Positions 7,939 to 17,202 are shown, numbered from the stretch's first letter. The stretch is DNA of 54,275 bases from an uncultured Candidatus Melainabacteria bacterium (GCA_934718275.1 CAKUZD010000009.1:1-54275), one strand, 5' to 3'. A program made the numbers and translations. Notes: generated by a model from the letters alone, not told the origin.

Positions 7939-9002
7939 TAAGAGATTTGGTTAAGCAACTGTGGAATGATAAATTTGCTCGAGTTGCGCTTTTAGTGCTT
8001 GGAGTTATTTATTTTGCGTTATTTTTTGCAGATTTTATTGCGCCTTATACAAAAGATTTTTCGGATAGAACAATGGCCTATGTTCCTCCTTCAAAAATAT
8101 TTACGATTGATGAAAATGGCAAGTTTTCAAAACCATATACTTATAATTATAAAAGAGAATTCGATTCTGAAGATTTAAAGATTGTATATTCTTTAGACAG
8201 GAGTCAAAAGCATTATATTAAGTTCTTTGCTCAAGGGCAAGAATATAAGTTTTTAGGTCTTGTCCCTATGAAGCGACATTTTGTAACGACAGATGAGAAT
8301 GGACGTTTGTATTTACTTGGAACTGACATAAATGGGCGAGATGTTTTTTCAAGAATTCTTTTTGGTGGAAGAATTTCAATGACTATAGGTTTTCTTGCGT
8401 TATTTGTGTTGTTTCCAATAGGACTTTTATATGGTGGAATTGCAGGTTATTTCGGTGGTAAAACAGATATGCTTATGATGAGATTTGCAGAAGCTGTAAT
8501 GTCTATTCCGAGTTTTTATTTGCTTATTATTTTGGCATCAATTTTGCCATCGGGAATGACGAGTGTACAACGGTTTATGCTAATTGTTGTTATTTTAGCC
8601 TTGATTGGGTGGGCAGGTTTTGCAAGAGTTGTTAGAGGGATGGTTTTATCAATAAAAAATCAAGAGTATGTTCAGGCTGCAAAGTCTATAGGAGCTTCTA
8701 ATTTAAGAATAATAATAAAACATATTTTGCCACAAACTACAAGTTTTGTAATTGTTGCTATGACTCTTTCTGTTCCTTCTTATATTTTGTCAGAATCAGG
8801 TTTAAGCTTTTTGGGGCTGGGAATTCAACAACCGGATGCAAGTTGGGGAAATATGCTTAAAGAAGCACAAGAATATACTAATATAATTTATCGCCCTTGG
8901 TTATTAACTCCCGGTTTTTTAATTTTTATTGCCGTATTGGCTTTTAATTTAATTGGTGATACAATAAGAGATATTCTTGATCCAAAAAGTAAGACCAGGT
9001 AA
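7935..9002 (+). CDS. Peptide ABC transporter permease (DppC/OppC type)
   Basis: Second permease, 355 aa. After the first helix (about 15-35) there is an unusually long extracytoplasmic insertion (about 40-110, mainly charged), then GTDINGRDVFSRILFGGRIS, which is typical of DppC proteins, and the EAA loop EYVQAAKSIGASNLRIIIKH. The start overlaps the upstream stop by 4 bp. It ends with the conserved FNLIGDTIRDILDPK. It forms a heterodimer with the preceding permease. Confidence 0.94.
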   Translation: MIRDLVKQLWNDKFARVALLVLGVIYFALFFADFIAPYTKDFSDRTMAYVPPSKIFTIDENGKFSKPYTYNYKREFDSEDLKIVYSLDRSQKHYIKFFAQGQEYKFLGLVPMKRHFVTTDENGRLYLLGTDINGRDVFSRILFGGRISMTIGFLALFVLFPIGLLYGGIAGYFGGKTDMLMMRFAEAVMSIPSFYLLIILASILPSGMTSVQRFMLIVVILALIGWAGFARVVRGMVLSIKNQEYVQAAKSIGASNLRIIIKHILPQTTSFVIVAMTLSVPSYILSESGLSFLGLGIQQPDASWGNMLKEAQEYTNIIYRPWLLTPGFLIFIAVLAFNLIGDTIRDILDPKSKTR

Positions 9003-9045
9003 CTCGTCTTTGGTGATAGATGAAACTTTAGACGGAAGGAATTAT

Positions 9046-9774
9046 ATGAATAGTATTGGCTACATATTTGATATAAATTTGGTTATAAGGGTTTTATCAG
9101 CTTTGCTTTTAGGGTTTGCAATCGGTTTGGAACGAGAAATGACTAATAAGTATGCCGGTTTGAGGACAAATATTTTGGTTTGTTTGGGAGCTTGTATATT
9201 TACGATTATATCTATTTACGGTTTTCCGACATTTGCGGATGGAGACAATGTGATTGTGGCACAAGCTACGGGGGTTAGAGATACAGCTCGTATAGCGGCT
9301 CAAGTTGTTACAGGTATTGGTTTTATTGGTGGTGGTACTGTTTTAAGGCATGGAGCTACGGTTTTTGGATTGACAACTGCAGCTACATTATGGGTGTCTG
9401 CGGCTGTTGGGATGGCCTGTGGCGCAGGAATGTACGGTTTGGCGCTTGTTGCAACAATTTTATCTATTCTTGTATTGGTTTCAGTAAGACTTTTTGAAAA
9501 AAATGTATTGGTTTCAAGTACAAAAAATACAAAACGATTAAAAATGAGTATTTCTTGTGCTAATGAATATTCAAATACAATTTATGATTATATAATTGAG
9601 AACAGTAAATATTTGCGAGAAATTTCAAAGAAATTAAATAAATCTGATGAAAACCTAACGAAAATTAATGTAATACTTGATTTTGTTGGTCGCAATCCAA
9701 TTCAAAGTCTTTATAAAGACTACCAAAAGCTGGAAGGTATCGAATCAATTTCTATTCAAGAAGTTGTGGATTAA
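9046..9774 (+). CDS. MgtC/SapB family membrane protein
   Basis: 242 aa. The N-terminal MgtC domain has 4-5 helices with hallmarks GFAIGLEREMTNKYAGLRTN and GIGFIGGGTVLRHG. The C-terminal soluble part (about 165-242) resembles the small ACT-like tail of this family. MgtC proteins are linked to growth at low Mg2+ and to F-ATPase regulation in other bacteria; the role here is inferred. ATG 9046 has GGAAGGAATT upstream. It lies 43 bp after the permease gene and probably shares its operon. The stop overlaps the stop of the convergent gene. Confidence 0.9.
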   Translation: MNSIGYIFDINLVIRVLSALLLGFAIGLEREMTNKYAGLRTNILVCLGACIFTIISIYGFPTFADGDNVIVAQATGVRDTARIAAQVVTGIGFIGGGTVLRHGATVFGLTTAATLWVSAAVGMACGAGMYGLALVATILSILVLVSVRLFEKNVLVSSTKNTKRLKMSISCANEYSNTIYDYIIENSKYLREISKKLNKSDENLTKINVILDFVGRNPIQSLYKDYQKLEGIESISIQEVVD

Positions 9775-12700
9775 TTCTTTTTGAACTTTTCTAGTAAGTT
9801 TGAATTTTCTTTTTGGATAGAACTGTCTGTTTTACCTTTTGGAAGATTGTTAATTGGGTTTGTTTGAGTATTAGTTGTTGTAGGTTCAATATTTGCGTAA
9901 TATGCAGGATCATCAAGTGATTCCATAGCCTTCATAACCCCTAATCTTCCTGCTTTTAACTGCATATTGGCAAGCCAAGCTTCTACTGCATAAGTTATAG
10001 CTACCGAGAATACAGTCCAACTTATTCCGGCTGTTTTTAATGCTTGTTTAAGTCCCGGAGTTATAAAAATATTTGCAATTTTTCCACTACTTAGTAGTTT
10101 AATTACTTCATCAGGATGGTCATTGAATTCTTGAACCAATTTAGATGTGATTTTATCAAGTTCTTCTTTTGGTAAGTTGTCTAGTATTTTTTCTACTTTA
10201 GGAATAATTTTTAATAGAGTTTCTTTGTCCATACTAGACATTTTAAGTTTAAATTCTGCAAATTCTTCAAACTCCTCTTTAGACATTTTTTCAATAGAAG
10301 ATTTGAAGTCTGCGAGAACTTTCTTAGGGTTTGTGTATTTTTGCGGTAATAGGTCAAATGCATCTTTAAATGTCGCACTTTTAACTTTATTGGTAGCTTC
10401 ATCTAAAAGTTTAATTGCTTCATTTGGAGAAATGCCTGCAAGAGTTGTGATTTCTTCAGGTTTTACAAGTGCTTCCGTAGTTGGATTTAGGAATTTTCTA
10501 ATATTTTCTTGACTATCTTTGCTCAAACATTCATTGAATTTGTTTTCTCCTAAGAATTTTTTCAAAATTACAATTGTTTGTGTATCTAATGGTACATTAC
10601 CTCTTGATTTTTCGGCCAATTCTCTGATTGTTGCTTCAAAATTTGCTAATGTAGCTTTTACATCTTTGCTGTTAACAAATTCTTTAGCCTTGCCAAGCAT
10701 AGGGCTAAATACTGATACTGTGTTTGCAAATTCTTCGTTGGTTGCCATATTAAGAGCTTTAAAAGCTTGTTCTGCACGTTCTTGTGTTGGAATATTTTTA
10801 GGGTTTAGAATTAAATCCATTATATCAGCTCTTAATTGTGGTGTCATATCAATGAATTCAGTTTTGCCGGTTTTCTTGCTGATACCGTGAATCATGACAT
10901 CAAAGAAATTGTCTATGTTCTTCATTTCGAAGTCTGGTAATTTTTCAACGGTATTTTTTGCAGTATCTCTTAATAAGAATAGGTAACTAACCTGCTCATC
11001 ATTAGACAGTTTTTTGAATTTTTCGACACTCATATTAGTATTATCCAGTACTTTAGAGAATATTTTTGTAATAGGGTCTTTTTGCAAATCTACACCTTTT
11101 AGGATTTGGCCTAAAGGTCTTACGTCAACTTCTTTAAAGCCGGAAGGAGTCCAAATAGTTTGTTTGGTTTCTACGTTATTTACAACATTTGTTATATTTT
11201 TTTCTACGTTGCCAAGATATTTTTTGAACCATTTTTTCTTCATAATATTTGAACTGCTGCTTAATTTAGATGTGATTTTATCAAGAAGTTTTGCAGGTGT
11301 AATTTTGCCACGAGCTGTTTGAACTCCTGTATAAATTAATGGAGACAAAGCCAAAAGTATTCCTCCGTATTGAACAAATGGTTGTGCAATTTCTGTTGCA
11401 GCTTCCATTGATTCTGAGTATACTTGAGAATTGTCATCAACTTTTTCGAATGTGTTGAATAATTTTCGTTGCAAGTTTTTGGCATCACGAAGTTGTGCTT
11501 CACTAATATCTTGTTTTTTCAAAATATCTTTTAAAGCTTGTTTTTCTTTGTATTCATGTCTTTTATACTTGTCGTAATCCCAATATTGTTTCATCACATT
11601 CGGGATGAATAAAGCATATTCTTTTAATTTGTTTGGCTTTTTGTTGTTGTTTTTTACGTCTTTTACTTCATCATATTCTTCTTGAGTGTAACCGATAAAG
11701 TTTTCAGGATGTTTTTCAAGTTCACGTTTAGCAGCAAAACGACCGGCTCTTGCTGCAGATTTTTGAAGTTTTAAAGCTATCATCATACCGGCAAAACCGG
11801 TTACAACGCTGCCAATAGCCCCCAAAATCCATTGTTTACCTGTTTTGTGTGCAAAACCGGTTGCAAGCATTTTCTTAATCGTTTTCCCAAAGTTAGCTTT
11901 TTTAGGTTTTGCTTTAATGTTGCCAACTTCAGAATTTACTTCATTTTTGATGCTGTTGTCATGCATAGATTCTGTGAATTTTGACCATTGTCTAAAATAT
12001 GCAAAACCTGTTTTTTTACTGTTTTTTAGTTCATCATATAACTTTTTAGAGTCAGCATTTCCTTCTTTTTCAATAGTATTATTAACAAATTTATCAAGAA
12101 CTTTTAGTTTATCTAAAATCCAACCTGTAGCAGCACCAACAGTAGCACCTAAGATTGGTGTTGTATTCATAATAACGTTTGCTGCAGTTTCCATGTTTTC
12201 AGAATTTTTTTCAGCTTCGTTGTTGATTATACGAACAGTTCTTTGAATTACTTCTTTGTCTTTTTGAGCTTGGATAAGTTCTTCTTTAGTAAGAGGACGA
12301 GTTATCTTTTTAGAATTATCTTCTCTTGCGGCTTTATCTTTGTTATAAGCTCGTTTATCTTTGATTATTCCATAGATGGATTTAAACATTCCTGATTTTA
12401 AAGTTGATTTTTTCTTTTCCTTTAATAATTCAGGATGTTCAGCAAGTTCTTGTTTTGCAGCAGCAATTTGTTCCGGAGTATATGTTACAAATTCTCTTGG
12501 GTTCTCAAGTGCTTTTCTTGCTTGATAACGTGCAATTTTGGAGCTATCAGTTTGCAATTTAGCTTCAAAAATTGTAGAAAGAATAAATACTCCAACAGTT
12601 GCAAGACCCACCAAACCATGATTTCTTATTATTTGCTTAGTGTATTTGCTTGTCTTTTTATTAAGCTCCTTTTGCATTAGAGAAAGATCTTTGCGTAAAT

Positions 12701-13169
12701 TTTGATCTTTAATTTTTTTAATATTTCTCTTGTTTAAAATGTCCGAAGGAAAATATTCTTTGTTGTTTTTCTTGTAGTATTCTCCAACACGTTTTTTTAA
12801 TTGTTTGAATTGTTCACTTTCTTGAGTTTCATTTTTTATTTTAGATATTTGGTTTTGTAATTTTTCGGTGCTTTTCGTTCCGACAAGCCAATTGCCACCG
12901 AAAAAGGTTGTCATAGTTGCGATACTGGATAGCGGATCTACGGCTGTTTCAACGTTTTCGGCAACATTTTCGGAATGGTTGTCCATAACGTCAATAACAT
13001 CAATAATCGTTTCGCCGAATTCTTTTGCTTTTTGCAATTCGTCAGGGCTATACTGACGTCTCTTAGCGAGTTCTTCTCGTTGAGTTTCTTCGTTATGTTG
13101 CTTGTTTTCCCATTGTTTGAAATTGTTTCTGTTTTTTGCAACTTGAGAAAGTGAGTTGAAAAAGTCCAT
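9771..13169 (-). CDS. Giant lineage-specific membrane protein with triplicated module, 1132 aa
   Basis: No known family recognised. Two module types alternate. Module A (about 30-95, 285-350, 545-610) is a charged helix with the core SENVAENVETA / SENMETAANV / SESMEAATEI followed by a hydrophobic, Gly-rich segment. Module B (about 180-240, 440-500, 1055-1115) is a membrane helix followed by a segment such as LQKSAARAGRFAAKRELEKH and then F-x-x-Y-T-x-E-E. The A-to-A and B-to-B spacing of about 255 residues shows internal duplication. Residues 660-1050 are long soluble helices (KFKKLSNDEQVSYLF and similar), perhaps a separate domain. The start has GGGGAAATT before ATG. It probably sits in a membrane with large soluble parts. 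Confidence 0.85.
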   Translation of the reverse strand: MDFFNSLSQVAKNRNNFKQWENKQHNEETQREELAKRRQYSPDELQKAKEFGETIIDVIDVMDNHSENVAENVETAVDPLSSIATMTTFFGGNWLVGTKSTEKLQNQISKIKNETQESEQFKQLKKRVGEYYKKNNKEYFPSDILNKRNIKKIKDQNLRKDLSLMQKELNKKTSKYTKQIIRNHGLVGLATVGVFILSTIFEAKLQTDSSKIARYQARKALENPREFVTYTPEQIAAAKQELAEHPELLKEKKKSTLKSGMFKSIYGIIKDKRAYNKDKAAREDNSKKITRPLTKEELIQAQKDKEVIQRTVRIINNEAEKNSENMETAANVIMNTTPILGATVGAATGWILDKLKVLDKFVNNTIEKEGNADSKKLYDELKNSKKTGFAYFRQWSKFTESMHDNSIKNEVNSEVGNIKAKPKKANFGKTIKKMLATGFAHKTGKQWILGAIGSVVTGFAGMMIALKLQKSAARAGRFAAKRELEKHPENFIGYTQEEYDEVKDVKNNNKKPNKLKEYALFIPNVMKQYWDYDKYKRHEYKEKQALKDILKKQDISEAQLRDAKNLQRKLFNTFEKVDDNSQVYSESMEAATEIAQPFVQYGGILLALSPLIYTGVQTARGKITPAKLLDKITSKLSSSSNIMKKKWFKKYLGNVEKNITNVVNNVETKQTIWTPSGFKEVDVRPLGQILKGVDLQKDPITKIFSKVLDNTNMSVEKFKKLSNDEQVSYLFLLRDTAKNTVEKLPDFEMKNIDNFFDVMIHGISKKTGKTEFIDMTPQLRADIMDLILNPKNIPTQERAEQAFKALNMATNEEFANTVSVFSPMLGKAKEFVNSKDVKATLANFEATIRELAEKSRGNVPLDTQTIVILKKFLGENKFNECLSKDSQENIRKFLNPTTEALVKPEEITTLAGISPNEAIKLLDEATNKVKSATFKDAFDLLPQKYTNPKKVLADFKSSIEKMSKEEFEEFAEFKLKMSSMDKETLLKIIPKVEKILDNLPKEELDKITSKLVQEFNDHPDEVIKLLSSGKIANIFITPGLKQALKTAGISWTVFSVAITYAVEAWLANMQLKAGRLGVMKAMESLDDPAYYANIEPTTTNTQTNPINNLPKGKTDSSIQKENSNLLEKFKKN

Positions 13170-13181
13170 AATTTCCCCTAT

Positions 13182-13238
13182 GATTTTTCCCTATATATAT
13201 TTATAAAAACATGAGAAAATTAAAAATTGTTACAATAT
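13182..13238 (-). promoter_or_regulatory. Upstream box shared with genes at 49.0 and 49.9 kb
   Basis: Read on the minus strand this region has ATATTGTAACAATTTTT, then TTTTCTCATGTTTTTATA, then ATATATAGGGAAAAAT. The same order (CAATTTTT, TTCTCATGTTT or TTCTATTGTTT, TATATA, AGGGAAAAT) recurs upstream of 49076 and 49955. It contains no usual -35/-10 pair. Confidence 0.5.
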
Positions 13239-13240
13239 TA

Positions 13241-13897
13241 CTAATTGTAAATAGGTAAAATTATTTCAAATTCTGTTTTTTGAGGGGTTGAATAATTCAA
13301 TTTTAATATTGCATTTTGGGCTTTTAAGTTATTTGAACAAATATGTAATCCCAGTCCGGAACCTGTTTGTTTTGTTGTAAACCCTTCTTCAAATATCGCA
13401 TTTTGCTTTTCTTTAGAGATTGGTTCTCCATTGTTTGATATTTTTATATGTGCTTCGTTGTTTTGTATTTCAAGGTTAATATCTATTTTGCCGTTTTCTT
13501 TTATTGCTTCTATAGCATTTTTTATTATGTTTACGATGCAGGCTAGAAATTTATTTTCGTCAATAAAAACAATTGCATCTTTGTTTATATTTGTGGAGAC
13601 AGTAATTTGTTTGTCTGTTATATAAACACTTGCCAATCGTGTCCCTTCTTCAAGGACATTTTTTATATTAACTCTTTGTGGGCTGAAATTATCTAAAGAT
13701 TTTAAGTCAATAAGATTATTACTCATTATTTTTAGAGATTTGTCTATACAATTTAGGGCATTGTTAATAGAATTATTTTCTATTCCTTCTTTTGCCAGAT
13801 TTTTTTTTATAATTTGAGTGTAAAGTTCGCAAATAGAAATATGATTTCGCATTTCATGGGCTATGCACCTAGATTGTTGTTGAATTAAATTGTTCAT
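13241..13897 (-). CDS. Soluble sensor histidine kinase, 218 aa
   Basis: Short cytosolic kinase. The H-box AHEMRNHIS gives the phospho-acceptor His at about residue 14. The N-box is NIIKNAIEAI (about 123-132), the G1 box is ISNNGEPI (Asn in the usual Asp position) and the G2 box is GSGLGLHICSNN (about 179-190). There is no membrane helix or sensor domain, so input must come from a partner protein or an intracellular cue. It lies 72 bp downstream of the response regulator in the same direction, its likely phosphotransfer partner. The ribosome site is AAGGAG. It is distinctly shorter than most kinases. Confidence 0.9.
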   Translation of the reverse strand: MNNLIQQQSRCIAHEMRNHISICELYTQIIKKNLAKEGIENNSINNALNCIDKSLKIMSNNLIDLKSLDNFSPQRVNIKNVLEEGTRLASVYITDKQITVSTNINKDAIVFIDENKFLACIVNIIKNAIEAIKENGKIDINLEIQNNEAHIKISNNGEPISKEKQNAIFEEGFTTKQTGSGLGLHICSNNLKAQNAILKLNYSTPQKTEFEIILPIYN

Positions 13898-13911
13898 AAT
13901 CTCCTTACATT

Positions 13912-13943
13912 AAAGGCTCAGCTCACGTGTGGGCTGAACCTTT
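13912..13943 (-). other. Hairpin between response regulator and kinase genes
   Basis: Arms AAAGGCTCAGC and GCTGAACCTTT pair with one G-U type mismatch around a 10-nt loop. It lies in the 72-bp gap of the two-gene unit. There is no U-tract, so it may act as an mRNA processing or stability element, or a weak attenuator. Confidence 0.45.
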
Positions 13944-13969
13944 ACATACCTTATTAGTATCATTTATTA

Positions 13970-14665
13970 TTAAACAGCCATTTTTGCATGTTTTTTGTTT
14001 GCAAATCCATTGTTAAGTGCATATAAAACAGCTTGAGTTCTGTCATTTACTTGAAGTTTTTGGAAAATATTATTTACGTGAGTCTTTACTGTAGTTTCGG
14101 AGATAAATAGTTTTGCTGCAATACCCTTGTAGTTATTTCCTTGGGTTAATAATTCCAATACTTCTTCTTCTCTGGCAGTTAAATATGTGAGCAAATTTTC
14201 TTCTGCTGTAGCGACTTCTTCTTTGAAAGAGCGTTGGAAATATTCGAAAAATCTTGATGTAAGAGCTGTAGGAAGATAGATTTTTCCGGCAGCAACCTCG
14301 TCCATAGCATAAATCAGTTGAGCTGATGCCATAGTTTTTAGAACATAGCCCTTTGCACCCAATTTCATAGCTCTGAAAATCAAATCAGCATCATCGTATC
14401 CGCTTAAACAAATAACTTTAATTCCTAAATCAAGTTTTTCAATTGCTTGTAGAGCTTGAAGCCCGTCTTTTTCCGGCATATTAACATCCATTAGGATGAT
14501 ATCAGGGTGATATTTTTTAGCTAAATTGATGCCGATGTTAGCGCTTGTTGTAGTTGCAACAACTTCGTAGCTGCTTTCAAGTGTAATTAATTCTTTTACT
14601 CCTCTTAAATGGTCAGCGTTGTCATCAATTAATAATATTCTTGACTGTCTTTTGAACTCTCTCAT
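13970..14665 (-). CDS. NarL/LuxR-type response regulator
   Basis: 231 aa. The receiver domain (about 8-125) has the acidic pair D14/D15, phospho-acceptor D60 in PDIILMDVNMPEKDG, the Ser at about 88 and K110 in GYVLK. The LuxR-type helix-turn-helix (about 161-225) reads LTAREEEVLELLTQG and TVKTHVNNIFQKLQVNDRTQ. It controls transcription when phosphorylated, probably by the kinase encoded next in the same direction. An inverted pair AACCATGC/GCATGGTT lies 140-190 bp upstream. Confidence 0.95.
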   Translation of the reverse strand: MREFKRQSRILLIDDNADHLRGVKELITLESSYEVVATTTSANIGINLAKKYHPDIILMDVNMPEKDGLQALQAIEKLDLGIKVICLSGYDDADLIFRAMKLGAKGYVLKTMASAQLIYAMDEVAAGKIYLPTALTSRFFEYFQRSFKEEVATAEENLLTYLTAREEEVLELLTQGNNYKGIAAKLFISETTVKTHVNNIFQKLQVNDRTQAVLYALNNGFANKKHAKMAV

Positions 14666-14807
14666 TTTTATCTCCCTATTTTTGTTCCCTCTCTACTCTA
14701 TTGATACTACAACTTTTAGAGGGTGTTTTTCATCCATGTACCGATTGATATTGACGTGATTGCCGACCGAGAAATCGTTCTACATCTTTAGATTGAGGGA
14801 TTGCCTC

Positions 14808-14851
14808 AACCATGCTCTAGACCATGCTTTTGAAGTTTTGGCCGCATGGTT
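14808..14851. promoter_or_regulatory. Repeated AACCATGC sites between regulator and rmuC
   Basis: AACCATGC (14808-14815), ACCATGCT again (about 14821) and inverted GCATGGTT (14844-14851) are clustered in the 258-bp divergent region. This could be an operator, for example for the adjacent LuxR-type regulator. There is no other gene in the gap. Confidence 0.3.
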
Positions 14852-14891
14852 GATAAATTTTTAGACTAATCTTTTTGAACTAATCTGCTTG

Positions 14892-14900
14892 TGGTATAAT
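14892..14900 (+). promoter_or_regulatory. Extended -10 promoter of rmuC
   Basis: TGGTATAAT is a consensus extended -10. TTGAAC at 14875-14880 is only 14 bp away, so the extended element probably carries the recognition. It lies 24 bp upstream of the rmuC ATG. Confidence 0.6.
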
Positions 14901-14923
14901 TTTTGTATTAAGGGAGAATGTGT

Positions 14924-16018
14924 ATGGAAATTTTAATATTTTTAGGTGGTTTTTTTATTGGAGCTTTGTGCGTATGTGTTCCGGTTTATATAATTAGTCG
15001 AAATAACAAGAATTCGTTGGTAATTCAGGATGATTTACTTAAACAAATGAATGAACAAATGAAGTTGTATTTTGAAAATACTGCAAATAAGATTTTTAAG
15101 GAAAGTACGTCTGAACTTTCTGAAACTAATAAAGAAAAACTTGAAGAATTTTACAGACGTTTTAAAGAAAGAATAGAAGTTTTTGAAAAACGTGCAGAAG
15201 AAAATTTTAAAACAGAAACAGAGAATTTTACAAAATTTGATATGAATATAAGGAATTTTCTTGAAACAGGAAATAAAATTTCACATGATGCAAATTCTTT
15301 GGTTAACGTTATGAAGTCTGATAATAGGGCTTCCGGCAGATGGGGCGAGATTGTTCTGGAAAGAGTTTTAGAGGCTTCCGGGTTAAGGAAAAATGAAGAA
15401 TATAAAATTCAAATGGGAACAGCAGAAGGCAGACCTGATGCAACAATATTTTTGCCTGAAGGGAAATGTGTTTATATTGATAGTAAGACTTCATTTGCGG
15501 CTTGGGATGGTTATGTGAATTCTCAGTCTGAAGAAGAAAAACAAATTCATTTAAAACAGTTTATAGATTCAACTAAAGCGCATATCAACGGTCTTGCTAA
15601 AAGAGATTATTCTGTTAAAAAATCTTCTCCTGACTATGTTTTGATGTTTATTCCGATAGAAAGTTGTTATTCAATTATGTTCTGTGATGATTGTTCTTTG
15701 TGGGATTATGCATGGAAAAATAGGGTTATGCCTGTTTCTCCGTCAACTTTACTAGCCGCTTTGAAAATTATAAATTCATTCCACGTTGTTGATAGGCAAA
15801 ATAAGAATGTCTTGGAAATGGCAAGACTTTGCGGAAGTGTTCACGATAAATTCGCTTCTTTATTGACAGAATTATTAAAAATTAAAGACAATTTAGATAC
15901 TTCTTTGAAAAAATTAAATGGAACAGGTAATATAATTAATCAAATTTCTAAATTAGAAAAACTCGGGTGTTCTTATGCTAAAAATATTCCGGAATTGCCG
16001 GAAGATTTAAGCGAATAA
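14924..16018 (+). CDS. rmuC: DNA recombination protein RmuC
   Basis: 364 aa. It has an N-terminal membrane anchor (MEILIFLGGFFIGALCVCVP), a helical coiled-coil part (about 30-130) and the RmuC domain with SDNRASGRWGEIVLERVLEA, GRPDATIFLPEGKCVYIDSK (restriction-endonuclease-like core, D/E-x-K-like residues) and MPVSPSTLLAALKII. RmuC limits certain rearrangements at inverted repeats in E. coli. I chose ATG 14924 because AGGGAG sits 7 nt upstream; ATG 14918 is too close. Monocistronic. Confidence 0.94.
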   Translation: MEILIFLGGFFIGALCVCVPVYIISRNNKNSLVIQDDLLKQMNEQMKLYFENTANKIFKESTSELSETNKEKLEEFYRRFKERIEVFEKRAEENFKTETENFTKFDMNIRNFLETGNKISHDANSLVNVMKSDNRASGRWGEIVLERVLEASGLRKNEEYKIQMGTAEGRPDATIFLPEGKCVYIDSKTSFAAWDGYVNSQSEEEKQIHLKQFIDSTKAHINGLAKRDYSVKKSSPDYVLMFIPIESCYSIMFCDDCSLWDYAWKNRVMPVSPSTLLAALKIINSFHVVDRQNKNVLEMARLCGSVHDKFASLLTELLKIKDNLDTSLKKLNGTGNIINQISKLEKLGCSYAKNIPELPEDLSE

Positions 16019-16021
16019 TGT

Positions 16022-16339
16022 TTATTTAACAATGTCTTTTACAATTTTATATATAATTCTAAGTTTGTCATCAGACGCTTGATTTATGAGCAGATTGATT
16101 TCTTCAATTATTTCTTCGTTACTTTTTAGGTGAGAAAAATTAAACAAGTCTTGGATTTCGACACCAAAAACATCAGCCATTTTTTCAAGATTGTTCATTG
16201 TTGTGAAAGTTGTTCCTGTTTCTATATTGCCAATTTGTTTTTGAAATACTCCGAGGATTTCTGACAATTGTTCTTGAGTGTAATTTGATTGTTTTCTAAG
16301 TTCTTTTATTCTTTTCCCAAATAATTTTTGTGTGTCCAT
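16022..16339 (-). CDS. XRE-family helix-turn-helix regulator
   Basis: 105 aa. The N-terminal HTH_3 domain (about 6-62) reads GKRIKELRKQSNYTQEQLSE and ILGVFQKQIGNIETG, followed by a short helical tail (70-105) that probably dimerises. The ribosome site is AAAGGAAAAG. It is convergent with rmuC (3 bp apart) and divergent from the prepilin gene, whose strong promoter lies 70 bp away. Targets unknown; autoregulation or control of the prepilin gene is possible. Confidence 0.9.
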   Translation of the reverse strand: MDTQKLFGKRIKELRKQSNYTQEQLSEILGVFQKQIGNIETGTTFTTMNNLEKMADVFGVEIQDLFNFSHLKSNEEIIEEINLLINQASDDKLRIIYKIVKDIVK

Positions 16340-16408
16340 AACTTTTCCTTTTAATAATTTTAATAATTACTAAAACTATAAAGCACCCCTTAAAACTATC
16401 TAAAAGCC

Positions 16409-16437
16409 TTGAAAAAGATATTAACGCATGGTATAAT
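16409..16437 (+). promoter_or_regulatory. Strong sigma-70 type promoter of the prepilin gene
   Basis: TTGAAA (16409-16414), a 17-bp spacer, then TATAAT (16432-16437) preceded by TGG, giving an extended -10 as well. Confidence 0.8.
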
Positions 16438-16476
16438 TGTCTATATATGATAAAAAAGATAGTTAAAAGAGGTATT

Positions 16477-17202
16477 ATGAAAAGATTTGGTTTTACTTTA
16501 GCAGAGGTTTTAATTACACTTGGAATAATAGGTGTTGTTACAGCAATAACATTACCTGTATTGATTAATAATTATAAAGAAAAAGCAACTGTTACAAGAT
16601 TGAAAAAAGTATATAGTATTTTGTCGCAAGCTATGCAAAAAGCTGTAATTGAAAATGGGACAGCTGATTTGTGGGATTATTATGAAGCCGAAAATGATGA
16701 TGATATATTAAAATTGTATTACTCTGATAATATTATAAAACAACTTGCCGTGGCAAAAGATTGTGGGTTTAAATCCGAAGGATGTTTTCTGCCGCATGGC
16801 TACAAAATGTTGTCAGGGAGAGAAGAACGCGATTTTGAAAACATGAATAATTTGTATTATAAGTTAGTTTTAGCTGATGGAACTTTAGTTGCAATTCAAG
16901 GATATAGTGCAACTCGTGCTGATGGTTGTGCTGCCTCAGGTAGTTGTGGTGAAATATGGGTTGATATAAATGGAAATAAACATCCAAATGTTGTAGGAAA
17001 AGATTTGTTTATTTTTCTTTATACGAAAGATAATGTTTTTCCTTATGGTTATAATAAGAAAGATAAACCTCTTTCAGAATCCGGTTGTTCCGTAAAATCA
17101 GGAAATGGGTATGGTTGTGCGGCTTGGATATTGACTAATGAAAATATGGATTATTTGCATTGTTCTGATTTGAATTGGTCAACAAAGACTACTTGCAAGT
17201 AG
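16477..17202 (+). CDS. Type IV pilin-like prepilin (pseudopilin), 241 aa
   Basis: It has the short basic leader MKRFG, then FTLAEVLITLGIIGVVTAIT: the prepilin peptidase cleavage site G|FTLAE with Glu+5 and a hydrophobic assembly helix. The C-terminal globular part has paired cysteines (CGFKSEGC, CAASGSC, CSVKSGNGYGC) that could form disulfides. I chose ATG 16477 because AAAAGAGG precedes it; the ATG at 16447 would give an atypically long leader. It is an outer surface or transport filament component; the particular system (pili or secretion) cannot be told from the window. Confidence 0.9.
   Translation: MKRFGFTLAEVLITLGIIGVVTAITLPVLINNYKEKATVTRLKKVYSILSQAMQKAVIENGTADLWDYYEAENDDDILKLYYSDNIIKQLAVAKDCGFKSEGCFLPHGYKMLSGREERDFENMNNLYYKLVLADGTLVAIQGYSATRADGCAASGSCGEIWVDINGNKHPNVVGKDLFIFLYTKDNVFPYGYNKKDKPLSESGCSVKSGNGYGCAAWILTNENMDYLHCSDLNWSTKTTCK

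Noticed and set aside
10147..12246. Several plus-strand frames of 100-133 codons opposite the 1132-aa gene
   Set aside because: They arise from the biased composition of the minus-strand gene; no ribosome sites or known motifs.
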